Below, in pieces: positions 23,079-35,460 of a stretch of DNA of 64,000 nucleotides. Below the pieces are notes generated by a model. That model had not been told where the DNA came from and searched no databases. It was given only the letters and a program-made list of their open reading frames with translations. Every line of letters starts with the position of its first letter. Position 1 is the stretch's first letter. Source of the stretch: Marchantia polymorpha subsp. ruderalis (lineage: Eukaryota; Streptophyta; Marchantiopsida; Marchantiales; Marchantiaceae); assembly GCA_037833965.1 (NCBI GenBank), contig AP031351.1, positions 3,050,501 to 3,114,500 of the forward strand, read 5' to 3'. The translations under genes and the position numbers were made by a program.

Positions 23079-24130
23079 TTATTGCCATTTTGTGCACTGC
23101 AGATCAGAGTTATTCATTCACTTGTAGCTGCGATTGGGCCCCCATTGCATACCGAACAATGATGTCGAGCAGCTTTTTCTCTTCCAGGTAAAAGAAAGTT
23201 AATCACCAGCCGGCCACGTTTTTCCCTATAGCAACATGCCTTCACACTGAAACACGATTTGTGCTATTATTTTCATTCACGCTCCGTAATCATTTTGTTA
23301 TGCACTATACACTGATATATTATGTCAATTTCCACTTTATTTGCTTCAGACAGGTATTTTCCCTCGCTGGTTGGTGGTTGTAGATTTGTATCTGTGGACA
23401 AGGATCTGGCGCAAGCTTATTTGGGTTTCTTTTTTTTTTAAGACCTGTAAGTGAGGAAAGGAAAATAAAGACTGGAAGTACAGAGGGAATGAAGAAGCTC
23501 TCCGGGAACAATTGATTGAGACATGGACGATGATGAGAGTTGGCCCCTCGACGAACGATCATTCGAAGCGTTTCGAGGTTAGCGAAAAGCAGCAAGAGCA
23601 TGTTTTAAGCCAAAAAAAGCAACCTGATTAGCATCATGCGCTCTAGACTGACCAGTCAATCAAGCCCGAAACAAAACCAAGGGAAACGGGTAGCACGCAG
23701 AAACGAAAAGAATGACGAGTCTGACAAAATTCTGAACGCGAACCAACCTTTCACGCCGCTGCTGCTGCTGCTGCTGCAGTCCCAGTCCATGACATGCAAC
23801 CCGGTCGATGGCCATTCATACGTACTTCCGTCCGTCCGTCTTCCCTCTGTATGTTCTCATGTACGTATTCCCACAAGTCTCTCGTAATGGACCATCGCAT
23901 TCTGTCAACGTATGTTCGTACATCGCAGCAACAAGACCCTTCCTCAGTCGTCTGTGAATCTTTCGAGATCATGTTTGAGATTGATGACGAGGAGAAAGTC
24001 CGATGTGATAAACAGTCAACAATGAAGAGGTTTGATGCAGGGCCATTTCTCTTTACTTTCGAAAATGGAAACCTAAGTTTTTTAGAAATGTAGAAAGTTT
24101 CTGATTTGATTTTTATATCAATTGATTGAT
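23079..24130. other. Intergenic, no gene seen
   Basis: Includes a short (CTG)n run at about 23759-23777 and a TCCG run near 23828. Composition falls sharply to AT-rich at about 24.1 kb. No supported gene. Confidence 0.5.
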
Positions 24131-26100
24131 TTGTGAACCATTGTTTTGCTGTTAAAATCAGACATATTCCCAACACCTAGATAGCAATTTCTGCAAAAGT
24201 TTCGAATGAAGATTACATCAGATTGTACATGATTTTAGATATTTCAATTTTAGAATTAGCAACAGAAAAAATGTAAACATGTTAATTAATCTATTTATAC
24301 ATACTTATAACATAACATCGTATTTCTTTGAAAATTAGAACACTATTCATATATATGAATTTTGAAGAAATGATGTACTTTATTCATCAAATTTTATAAT
24401 TTTAACATATATTTTATATAATAATTCTATTCATTTAAAAAATTTTGTGCTTTGTAACAGTTTTTCTTCTTCATGTATTTTATTAATTTATTTATTTGGA
24501 GGTTGATGTTTCAATGTCAACAACATTGGTTGATAATAAATTTATATTTATATATAAAATTATGAGAGAAAATGAAATAATTTTTTTTTGAAAAATATTG
24601 AATGCAATTAGTAGAAATCTGAAAAGATTATTAAAATTATTTGGGAAACACGAAGTTATCTGATTTACAGTTGTATGTAATATTTATGCCATTGATATCA
24701 AAATTGACATTTACAACAAAATGATATATAAATTTTGATTCATGATAGGTATAACGATATAGTTCCCACTTCATGATTTTGTATATTTCACTTTATAATA
24801 TATAATATGTAGTTTTATTATAAATATTACTTAAATAATTGATAATAATGAAATATTTCCAAGGTGGAATGTATAATGTTTTTTTACAATAATCTATTAT
24901 TAAAAAATCTACTAATAACGTGAATTTGGAAGATGTTTATTTTTGAACATATATAAATATATCATTTGTAAAAGATCTTGTCCTCTGTTGAGTTCTATCA
25001 ATAATAAAATTCGATTAAAAAAATTTCGTTTTTGATCACATTTTGTGTATAAGACATTTATTTCAAATTTTCAGTATAATCGAAAATTATTAAAAAAAAT
25101 TGTTATCAAGATTGTAGTTTTTTAGATTCAGTTCTTTTTATCAATGATATAATTAGGTTAAACATAATATTATGTGTTAATTTGATATTTTAATGTGATG
25201 AAATTTTTTTTGAATAAGATAATGTATTATTTATATGCTTGTATGAAACCTGTGTAAGATAATGTTGATTTTTATAGATAATTAATCTCTTTGAATTTAG
25301 TACTATTGTATGTGTAGCAGAATAGCTCATTGTATGCATGCATGGATTTTTTTTTCAAATCCTTTTTCAACTATAAATATATCTCTTGAAGATGCAAAAT
25401 AAGTTTTAGTTTTTCAAATATTCTGTAAAAAAAATTTTGGAAGTCTCCTTAATAAAACTTCAGTCTATTTTATAACAGAAGATGTGATCAAACCTTAAGA
25501 AAAAGAACTAAATGAGAAATCATGATTAGATCCAAAATGAGATTCAAATAAAGTATTAAACGGTTGAAATGAAATAAAATACAAACAACAAGATCATATT
25601 TTGTCACATCAATGAATATACTTTATAGATTTGATGATATACATAGTTTGACCCTAGAGTTCTAGGTAGAATAGTACAGGAATTACTATCGTAACATGTT
25701 CCACCATAAGATAAAAATGTTTGAAAACGAATGAAATATCTTTTATAGACATGAACAGCTAGAATGTACTCTCACTGAAATCTGAAAGTTTGCATATATT
25801 ATCCATGTTTGTCAAGTAGACTATGACTCAAATGAAATAGTAACAAGTACATAATGTTTTGCATGATAAGCATGTGGAGATTCTTGCTGCTATAAATAAA
25901 TTCACGGTCCACGCTAAGATATAAACACATTTCATAATGAATATTATGAGACGAGAGATATTGTTAATCATTTTAATAAGGATACATTGTTACAAATTTA
26001 AACAAGGTTACTTAACATTAGAAAATTGCATATGGGAAAAAGTTTAAAATACCTGAGAGCATCTTTAGTGGCAATATTTATTTCAAATGAGGGTCTACGC
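24131..26100. other. Very AT-rich gene-free block
   Basis: Long A/T runs and short frames only. No terminal repeats, coding motif or RNA gene recognised. Confidence 0.6.
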
Positions 26101-26661
26101 TATGCACTGATTGAGATTAGATTGTATTAATGTGTACTGTAAATTCCCTACTGGACTCCCGCCTAACGCTGAAGCTCGAAAACTGTACCTTGAATGCTCG
26201 TGCGCACGTGAAATTCATAAAACCACGAACTCGTGAAATAGGAAGTAATTGGACGTTCTTAATTGCGCAGTTCATGCGTGTGAGGAAAACACCGATTGGC
26301 AATCTGTCGAGGAAACTGCACGGGTATAAGGAAAAGCCACAAAAATACGCAGTATCTATTATATATATACATACAGTACATATACGACGAGAGGGAGAAT
26401 GTACCTGGCTTGGAGAGTTTGGAGAGATGAGGGAGCTGAGCTACGAAAGCGAGATGTGTTGCCAAATTGATCACGAGCCGCAGCTGCAGGAAAGGAGGAA
26501 GCGATCCAACTTTTCTGTGCCTGAATGGTAAAAGACAATACAAAAATACAATACAAGCGAAAACAAGGGAAAAGACCCAAAAGATCAATCCCTAACCAAG
26601 CCCTAGATCAATGGAGAGGAAACGGGAGGAGGTACAGCATGACTGGAGTGCTGGAGTATGA

Positions 26662-26757
26662 GGGAGGGAGGGAGGGAGGGAATTCGAGAGCAGGTGTACT
26701 GAGATGGAAACAAGGGGGGAGTCGATACGATTGCGAGAGGATAGGATAGGATAGGAT
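26662..26757 (+). repeat. GGGA and AGGAT simple repeats
   Basis: A five-unit GGGA run and, 60 bp on, a four-unit ATAGG run. Confidence 0.9.
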
Positions 26758-27203
26758 GGGAGGCAGGAAAAATGATCAAATGTTGAGGCCATGTATGAGA
26801 GAGGTCACGCGTGCCGTCATGCGGGACAGTACATGGGAGAAATCCTGAATTCGAGGAGGTACGACGGGGATATGATTACAACATAAAAGACATCGACATG
26901 ACATACGTATGTTATACAAAGACAGGGACGGGCCGCAGACAAAAGCCAGACAGGAGATTCAAGTTTATAGTAAAGAAGCAAAAGCAGCAGCCGCATGAGC
27001 AGGCTGGGTGCTGCTGCACTAGTCATGAGAATGTTGTGGACAGTCAGTCTCGTATCAATTTTGCTTTCGCCGTCTCACGTGCCTAGTCGCCTTTACTCAT
27101 CATCATCATCATCTTTTATTTGTAAGGAATCAGATTTCTGTACTCGTACTGTATGCCATGCCGATCCTTCCCTCTGCCCTGGGATGCGCCTTGTGGGACG
27201 TCT

Positions 27204-27230
27204 TTCTCTCTCTCTCTCCCTCTCTCTCTC
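27204..27230 (+). repeat. (CT)n microsatellite
   Basis: CT run with a single CCC interruption. Confidence 0.9.
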
Positions 27231-27686
27231 ATCCACTCTGTTGTTCGGTGCGGCCATGAGAATCCTGTGGAGCTATATCCCTAAGCCTGGGAATTTAACG
27301 ATTTTAGTCAACAAAACAACATGACTATGTTGTGGACCGATTTGAGTGAAGGCCCGGATTAGCTCACCTCAAATTTCATTCCATGCTTCTTTTCTTCCTG
27401 CCTGCTTCCCTCCCTCTCGTCGCTTCGGGTGGAGGGTGGGATGCCTTAAAGAGTTCGACCTAAAAGCATGGGTCAGTGAGACAGACACATAATAATAATA
27501 ATAATACACATAAGTATCCAGACAGGAGATACTTCAGTGACATGAGTATGTTGTGAGTATATAGCCCCTCTGTTCTGTTCTGTTGTAGCGACGTGAATAC
27601 CGAGGAGCACGAACATACAGAAATTGATACTTTCTCTCCAGGTCTTTGCCCACACAGTAGGTCGTCTGCTGACATCTGTCACCGTA

Positions 27687-27719
27687 CCTTTCCTTTCCTT
27701 CCTTCCTTCCTTCCTTCCT
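27687..27719 (+). repeat. (CCTT)n microsatellite
   Basis: Tetranucleotide run of about eight units, degenerate at its left edge. Confidence 0.9.
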
Positions 27720-27874
27720 GGCTTCCTCCTCTGTGCCCTTCGAAGTACGAGGCCTTTGTCGATCGCTGGCTCGATCGATCAATGGAGCGACTGAGAGAGT
27801 GACTGCGGTCATCGGCATCGAGTTCTCGACGGCTTCTCGATGAAGCCGATTGAGGTTGAGATGAAGCATCCAGC

Positions 27875-27922
27875 ACTGCGTTGAGGTTGAGGCCTCCACC
27901 TCCACCTCCACCTCAACGCAGT
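27875..27922. repeat. 13-bp inverted repeat around a CCTCCA run
   Basis: ACTGCGTTGAGGT at the left and its exact reverse complement at the right enclose a GAGG/CCTCCA-rich loop of 22 bases. Confidence 0.85.
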
Positions 27923-30900
27923 AGGTCGCTTACGCGGTACGAGTCAGGGGGCAGCCAACGACGATGACGCCTGTCGTACCTCGGATGGAAATCTAACACT
28001 TCTGTCGACCCTCGCACACTCGCTCTACTGTACGGCGTCTGCGCAGAGTATGGACGGGCGCAGTACAGAACAGTACAGAGTACAGAGTACAGAGCACAGC
28101 AGCCTCAGCAGCAGCAGAGAAGAGCAGTCGCCGTGCAAGACAAACATCTTTTATTTCGCCTGGGGCGAAAAGGAGGGGGTGATAATGGTTTTCTGATGGG
28201 TGTTAATTGTGGCGGTGGTATATTCTACCGTCCCGAAGGCCGACAGTACTGTACGCGACGAGGAGGATGATTTCGGGACTGTAAAGAAGTTTCACAGGAT
28301 CTCAGAAGTCATTTCACTGAAGATGTTGAGAGAGAAAGGTCATCATGTACGAGGTGACAATGATATGGCCAAGGCGAGGGAAGGGAGTGGATTATGACAC
28401 ATGCCTTTAAAGACATACGTCTCGCAATGCGGGTGTGTGTGTATCTGAGGAGGAGGTGGGAAAATGTGCGACCGACCGAAAGTTCCGCCCATACCTGAAC
28501 AGTGCCACTGTCTCAAAGCTGATGGAGCCTTAGACAGCCGTCTCGAGATGTAGAGAGATAATGTCTCGTCTCGTCTCGTCTGGTGTGTCCAATCCTGCTC
28601 TCTCTTGCATGAGCTGAACGAACACTCGCAATGTATGTGAGCAGTGCCATTAAGGGAAAAGCGCAATGGCCGTGACAGGCCGGCTGCTCACTTACCCCGC
28701 CCTCCCCCCTCAAGCCAAGTGGATGCCATTTCCATGAACCTAAGTAACGGACTTTAGTAGTGACCAGTCCTGAGATCTCTCTCTCCCTCACTCACTACAG
28801 TTGTACGTACTCTTTCCAATCCCTCTATTTCTCTCTCTAACAAATCTGTCCATCCACAGCCGGCGAGCCAGCGAGCCAGATTGTAAGCGGGAAAAATACA
28901 TCGAGTACTTCATTCGTCCTTCCTTCCGTCTCGCTTACAGCTCTGAGCTGTGTCGAGAGAATACGAAACCCAGTAGCCTAGAGCAGGAGGACTACGTAAG
29001 CTTCGGCTGGCTGGGGTAGAATCAGAGTGCAACGTCGTCTACAGGCCTGAAAGGTGGAACCTGAAGGACGAGAGCATACACTTGGAGCGTAGGAAGTGGC
29101 ACTGCGTCGGACTTGGAAGGGAGGTCGCGTAGTGAAGACACAGTTGCAAAAGCGATCCACGTAATCGTGAAGGACCTTGAATCTGGCGAGATTTCTTGAC
29201 TTTTTCTCTGGCAAGGGAAGGAGGTGGATGTATGTACAGTGGTCCCATCACAGCCAACCACCCACTCAGTCACATGAATATACGAGTGGGGGGGACCTCA
29301 TGATGGGCACGAGAGGAGAGTACTTTCTTTCGGCCATGGACGACTCCTTGAATCCAAACTGTTCTGCTGGACAGTGGACAAATTCAAGAGTGTCACTTCA
29401 TCTGTCAATCGCATGAACTGTCCAAACATGTGACTTCAGTACTAGACACAACATTGTGTCACTGCATATGGCATGGCTTGTCACGGGGCTGCCTATCCAG
29501 GTTGGTCTGCCTCCTCGTAGTATGCAGCGGATGGCATGGCATGGCTTGCGACGGCAGCTATCCAGCTACATAGGTAGCCTCTTCCAGGGGCAGCCCAGGC
29601 AGCAGACTCAGGGACTTTTAACGACAACTGTAGACATGACGAAAACGGTTGGGTGTTTTGAAGCAGATCAGAATTAAACCCCTCTACATCATCAATGATC
29701 CAGCCGACACTAGATTCAGCTGCAGTGAGCTCTGCCCTATGACAGTGGGCTCATAGCAATGCCTCCCTCATGGACTCCGAGCCTTGATGCACGCATTTCT
29801 GCCCTTTTCATCTAGATAGCGCTACCGCTACCGCGATGCTCTATGTGGCTCCACATTAGCCTGATCTGAGACGATGACGACTTCGATACCCTTGGACATG
29901 ACATCAAGCTGCTTTGAATTTATCGTTGACAGGTGCTGGTGGCTTCAGTAAATTTATCGTTGCCGAGATGTATCTCTGGTGCTGATGCTCGAAGTGTATC
30001 CCAGTGTTTCACCTTTCGACAACAATGGATCTTGGGTGCCTGAAATTCTATGTTGTTCAGATACAGAACCAAGTTGCTCGCTAGTTCGATGCCTGACCAG
30101 CCGGAGTCCGAGTGCCAGATCCCCAACCATAGCAACCTTCCTTCCCATGGCGAAAATTGGTATTGATTTCGATCGGCTGGTCGCGGAAGACTTAAGCACT
30201 AGTAGTCCGAATCAGATTGACCGGTTTGCTGTTAAGAACCTCTAATTGGACTTTCTTCGACTAATCAATAAGGATTTGCGCAAAGTGGGCTCAAATTAGG
30301 ACGTGAAAAGGAGCACTTGTCGGCTGTCTCGTTGCGTAATATGAGCGTGGCTCATCTGTGGCGAAATTCGAAAGTCTAATGCTTTCGTAGGTAGAGGTTG
30401 TATAGTCCAAATTTCAGAGATTTCCAGTGAACATGTGAACTTGACGTGAACGAGTGAAGATTAGATTCGGAAATCTCAGAAGGCTGAAACGCTAGCCGAT
30501 ATCAAACCAAACCCTTCATTCTCTTCTCCTCATTGGATCAGACACGAACACTCTGAGCCCGCTTGAGATTGGCTTTTAGGGGCTCGAGATGGAAAGGAAG
30601 CACACTGTGGTCAGAAGATGCAGAAGCTCGGAGTTTTCGATGATGTCATGTAAAAATTGATGGACTAGAACTAATCACCATACTTTGACCATTCTCGACG
30701 AATTCCCTTTCTGAATGCGTGTATGTGGAGATTTGAAAATTTCGAACACTCAAATGATTCCACATGCCAAAACCACTTGCACATGGCCCACCGTGTTAAA
30801 GTTCGTTTGTCTTGAAGTAGAATTACTCCCAAGTCAAGTGTAACAATAGCAAGGCTCAAACTGAAGTGATTCTAGGTGTTCAGCCTTTTGCTGAACCCGA

Positions 30901-32989
30901 GATAACCTGTCTTATCAGATTGTCCTGTGTCGGTTCGTGCTTCGAGAAAAAATAGAAGTGGGCCGAGGTTAGAAGCGAGACTTTGGCGACATAAATATTA
31001 TGGTACTTTTGTCTCATCTTTTGTGTCCAAGTATTTGGAACATATTCTAGGACATTAAACAAGATGGTGTTGTGGTTTTCTTCTGTGATTAAACTAGAAA
31101 CTTATATTTATTGGTTTTCAGTTTCTTCTTAAAAGTTCAGGGTGAGAAGGTTCAAGGTTACTCGACTGACCTGCCTTGCGATCGGGACTCAGTGGTCACT
31201 TTGTTTCATCATCAGGCGGCTAGTGACTCTTTGTCGTCTAGGAACTAGATTGATGATTAGGCCTCGACTGACAGTGTGCTCTCATGAGCCTAATCATTAT
31301 AAAACCTTGAAATCCAGATCTTCCATGGCCATACCAAGTACACATGCAGCAGAAAGGGGTTGGACTGGACTGTAGTTGTTACTATAAATCGATCCACCCA
31401 AGCTAGATTGTAGTTAAATTAGGCCGAAGATCTTAGCCCTGTCAAGTGCCTAGAAGAATTGAATATATGTTCACCAACCTGTCGACTGAGATGCCTGGAA
31501 GGCACTACACACCACACCATGGCAAGCCCCGGTTGGATTCTAGCGTAGAAGTAATGGAGGGTAACTTCATGAGCGCAGCAGCGGGCCTCGCTTTAGCTTT
31601 GGTCTGCAGCCGCTGCTGCTGCCGATTCTGCACTATTTCAAGTCTGCAAAAATATTCGTCCAATCGGACATCCAGGCCATGCCAAGGACTGTACACACAT
31701 GCATGAGAATTCAACTGCCGTGAAGGTGGGGTTCAAGTACCAGCTTACTGGTAAGAAACACTTTACCTAGAGCTAGTGCAAGGCAAGAGACCTGGCCCGA
31801 GACGATTCAGGTACACACGTACCGTTAGACACTCTCCCACACACCGGCAAATGTCCCCGGTCCTTGGCTACTGCTCTGCCAGCACTTGGTCTATTTCCAG
31901 CAGCAGCATCAACAATGAGTTTCGCTTGTGGGCGGGCTGGGCTGTCTGCCCAACACGAAATCTCATATTCTGCAGTCTGTGCCTGTGCCTCACACACTGC
32001 AATCCACGTTATCCTCCTGAACCGGACCAAACCACACCAAAGCTAGCCGGGCTTTTCGCCATGTACATCAAATTCACTCCTCTCGGCATATTGATTTGAT
32101 TCCAGCTCCAGCCTCGGGGCCTTCGGATCCACATTGGCACACTTGTCGAGTGGACAAAGCATGCATTAATTTGAGAATTTGAGCCGATTAGCTAACTCCT
32201 GGATTTTATTAAATACCCCACATCCCGTCTAGGCTAGGCTAGCCTAGACTATCCTCATGACTCAAACGTTGTGGAGCGACGGGATGGAGGACGGGCTTTG
32301 GCGACGAGATGGAGGATGCTGTAGTCCGGTTATCCCGGACCACTCTCTGCTCTTATATAGTTGTATATATATACATTAAAGCGTGGATATTGGAAGAAAG
32401 ATCTAGTCTTATCAGCAGCAGGCGCAGACTCGAGCTTATTCTCTTGCAATGTGTACGCATGGAACAAAGCAGGCAAGCCGCAGCTGGAGCTCTTTTCGTG
32501 CTGAGAGGGAGTATGAGGAGAGCGGGCTGGCTGGCTGGCTGGCTCGTTTCATGCAATATGCCGTGACCTACCTACTCAGATAGATCTAGATAATGATCTA
32601 GCTCCCTCTCGGGCGCTCAGAAGGTACTGAGCTGAGCTGAGGGTATAAGGGCCGACTTACCTGGCCAGATAGATATATAGCACTACGTATACGGCTAGAA
32701 AGAGCTTCTGCCCCTCCTGCCTCTGCCTGGTGGTGCCTCAAGAGCTCCAAGTGCCCACCTCCTCCCCCTCTCCTGGGAATGACAATGCTGGTACATCCAT
32801 CGTCATGTTTAAAATCCTGGACTGACCTGTAGAGTCCAGCTATTGATCAGATGCAGCAAGCAAGCAAGTGAGGAGTGCATCCTTATCCGCAGTCAGTCAG
32901 GGCACCCTCGAGCCTAATTTCCTCGCTCCGGACAGAGCCGTCTGCGAATTTGCCTTGCTTCCGGGATCTAGCCACACACTCGAGAGGGA

Positions 32990-33012
32990 GGAGAGAGAGA
33001 GAGAGAGAGAGA
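32990..33012 (+). repeat. (GA)n microsatellite
   Basis: About eleven GA units. Confidence 0.9.
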
Positions 33013-33530
33013 CGGCAGCTCGGCATCACTGCGATTCTTCCAGTGCAGTGCTTACGTAAGGCAGCTAGAAGCCGGTTTTATATTGGAATCGGCTACTGAT
33101 AGATTTCAGCTGATCTGCTGCTCTAGATTGTAGCTGGCCAGCAGCAACGTGAAGATGGTTCAAAGCCGGGGATTCTAGCGTCTCGGACGTCGAACATTCA
33201 TGTCTTCTTCTAGCCCTGCGTGAATCTGCTCAATCCGACGAATCATCAATTGAGCCGCATCTTCACAGGTTCGAGTTCGACACGCACATTTCGTCGCGGC
33301 CATTCATCGACTGAACCAATAATGCACTCAATGCCGTCTCCAGTGAATGTGCAGTCCTTCGACACGCTCTTGTAGCGGTGCAGAAAACCATTTGATTCAT
33401 AGAAACAGCTGCTGTACACTGGAATCAGCTACTTTCTAGCTCGGGGAGAAATCAAACCCCCACGCTTTGTGATTTAGTGCAGTCTAGTGTTATAGGATTG
33501 TAGTGAGTGTGGAATTGTGTGTGAGTTTGT

Positions 33531-33561
33531 GTGAGAGAGTGAGAGAGAGGGAGGGAGAGAG
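33531..33561 (+). repeat. GA/GGGA tract abutting the S1-family start codon
   Basis: Purine-only GAGA/GGGA sequence runs directly up to the ATG at 33562, so it lies in the 5' leader of that gene. GA-rich leaders can bind GAGA-factor-like (BPC) proteins at the DNA level in plants; whether that applies here is inference. Confidence 0.8.
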
Positions 33562-34116
33562 ATGGAGATAGTAAAGGAAAGGAGTAGAAGCAGCAGCAGC
33601 ATGTTGTTGTTCATCTGGGTCCCATTAGAAGTCGTGGTGCTGCTGCTGTGCTTGGCGGCTCCAACGACGAGTTTGCCATATATCGGCAAAGCGTTGGAGC
33701 CCGAGGGAGCACCGGAGGGCGAGGCGCAGCGGCTGCAGCAGGAGCAGCCATTTCCCATCGACAACGAATCGCTGTTCGTGGACATCAGCAATAATATGGA
33801 GGCCGGGGATTCGAACAGCGTGATCAGCGTGGATTGCGTGGCGGAGTCGAGCACTCGAGAGCCGCTGGATTTTCTGGGCCACGGTAGCGTGAAGCCGAGC
33901 CAGGCTGTGATTTATTACATGAATCTCAGAGTCTTCACGCCGGACATAGTCTCTTGTACCTTCGAGTGGTCCGGCAAGAAGAAGACGCTGGACATGTATG
34001 ACAATCGAAATCTCGAGCTCCAGTACAAGTACGTCCGCTGGAGTGTCATGGAGAATGGCTTCTCCTTGTATCACCCGGTCTCCGAGCGCTTTCACTTGTA
34101 CAAGACCTGGAGCTGA
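33562..34116 (+). CDS. Secreted S-protein homologue (plant self-incompatibility S1/SPH family, 184 aa)
   Basis: A single-exon gene for a small secreted protein of the S1/SPH family, named after the poppy pollen-inhibition factor. Most members have unknown roles as extracellular signals. Residues 14-37 form a hydrophobic signal peptide (LLFIWVPLEVVVLLLCLAA) after a basic start; Met14 is an alternative start. A spacer leads to the domain at about 72-184: FVDISNN (72-78), SVISVDCVAES (86-96), LDFLGHGSVKPSQ (102-114), a strand pair around SCTFEW (131-136), LDMYDN (143-148), RWSVMENGF (159-167) and a C-terminal FHLYKTW. Family order and spacing fit. Only the two central cysteines (92 and 132) remain; the C-terminal pair usual in seed-plant members is absent. 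Asn68-Glu-Ser is a possible glycosylation site. No introns or breaks. Confidence 0.82.
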   Translation: MEIVKERSRSSSSMLLFIWVPLEVVVLLLCLAAPTTSLPYIGKALEPEGAPEGEAQRLQQEQPFPIDNESLFVDISNNMEAGDSNSVISVDCVAESSTREPLDFLGHGSVKPSQAVIYYMNLRVFTPDIVSCTFEWSGKKKTLDMYDNRNLELQYKYVRWSVMENGFSLYHPVSERFHLYKTWS

Positions 34117-34417
34117 TCGAGCTCTCTCTCTCCCTCTCTGCACATGATGCCGAGCAGGAGCAGGTGGTGATGGTGGCTAGCGGTCAGGCTGCTGCTGCTG
34201 CTATTTCATTCTATCGATATATGTGAATCATGAATCAGTCAAATACTCGGTCGGATACAAAAAGGCTTCCTTCCGAACACGATTATTTTACCATTCTTTT
34301 GTCATACCATAAAATTCTTGCGATTTGCTGATCCCATCCGACGTATATGCCGCTGCTGAGGGAGAGAGACTCTCTGCAAGTCTCGAAAAGCGCACATATT
34401 CCGAGTGAACTCATGAC

Positions 34418-34445
34418 AGCAGCAGCAGCAGCTGCTGCTGCTGCT
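34418..34445. repeat. Perfect 28-bp CAG/CTG palindrome
   Basis: A run of AGC units meets a run of GCT units head to head, so the whole 28 bp equals its own reverse complement. Either strand can form a loopless CAG/CTG hairpin. Confidence 0.95.
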
Positions 34446-34589
34446 TTTCGTCTCTGTACACGTTACATGGATACATGTGTTTGCGCTGGTCGAGCTCTCA
34501 GAGCAATCTGCTCTTGTATCTTCTTCTTGCAGCAACCACAAGAGGCTCCGGGCTTTTCCAATTTGAATGTACATTCATAAATCCACCTT

Positions 34590-34612
34590 TTTTCTTCTTC
34601 TTCTTCTTCTTT
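34590..34612 (+). repeat. (TTC)n microsatellite
   Basis: About seven TTC units ending in a T run. Confidence 0.9.
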
Positions 34613-35402
34613 TGCCATTTGTCTTTTCCTTCATCGCGGCTATTTGTCACCAACCGGATCTGCTGTTTGGAATTCGTCTTTCTCGATCGTGTATTCACAT
34701 TCTGGCACACAGCGTTTGGCACTATGCAGTCGGCATGGCTCGCATTCTCAATAGTACCATGCTAATAGCTCGAGCTCGATTCGCTGCATATTCCGGCTGC
34801 GTTACTCTCCTGCGAACGTGAATACGGAAATGAAAGCGGAGATGGAGAATAATACTGTCCGTTCCCGCTCATCCCGAGATGAAGATAGGCCTTGCTGGCT
34901 TCAATAATTTCGTCATATCCATAGCGAGAAATGAGCGCGGACTAAAATTGGGCAGATGAGCTCGCCCCCTTTACTGATTATGCTGTCGAAGAAATAGCTA
35001 TGGGATATCAGAACGAATTCAGTCATTCATTGCAATCATTCATTAAATGCAAGGAAAGTCACATCCGAAAATTTCTTCGCGTCCCGGCCGGACCGACCAT
35101 TTCCTCTTGATATGAAACGAGTGAACTCACCTCGAGCTCACACATGTCAAGGCTTGGCTTGGCAGGGCCAGCACTGAGCACTAGTACTGTCACGCAGCAT
35201 ATGCACACACCGTGGATCGAAATCTGCTCCCGGCCCTGCTCCGTATATACGAACACATCTGCCTGCCTGCGTGCCTGCCTGCCAGCCAACCTGCCAACCA
35301 GCTACATGTTTCCTCCTGCTGTAGAAGTAGACAATGTCTTTGTAGCGGAGCCTATCCTCTCGATGCCCCATCATTCGGTGAATAAGATTTGTGTGCGCCT
35401 CT

Positions 35403-35419
35403 CTGTGTGTGTGTGTGTG

Positions 35420-35457
<38 letters not shown>
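35403..35457 (+). repeat. Compound (GT)n(GA)n microsatellite
   Basis: GT run, a short ATAT bridge, then about 17 GA units. Confidence 0.95.

Positions 35458-35460
<3 letters not shown>

Larger units (their letters stand above)
26101..33473. other. Microsatellite-rich intergenic block, no gene recognised
   Basis: Balanced composition with many simple repeats: GGGA at 26662-26681, AGGAT at 26737-26757, CAT near 27098, CT at 27204-27230, ATA near 27489, CCTT at 27687-27719 and ACAGAGT near 28065-28095. Frames of 100-133 codons occur on both strands, but they run through the repeats and none carries a family motif. Two partly similar blocks containing CATGGCTTG lie near 29471 and 29540. Confidence 0.5.

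Noticed and set aside
26130-26531. 133-codon plus-strand frame
   Set aside because: No domain, no splice context, and it runs into low-complexity DNA; another frame of similar length overlaps on the other strand.
28050-28110. CRISPR-like array of ACAGAGT/ACAGTAC units
   Set aside because: The units are 7-8 bp with no spacers; it is a degenerate microsatellite.
32229-32252. GGCTAGGCTAGCCTAG run as a hairpin element
   Set aside because: Only a 14-bp core is self-complementary and it arises from a short CTAGG repeat.
33625-34143. 172-codon frame antisense to the S1-family gene
   Set aside because: It mirrors the GC-rich codons of the real gene; the sense frame has the signal peptide and family motifs, while the antisense frame has none.
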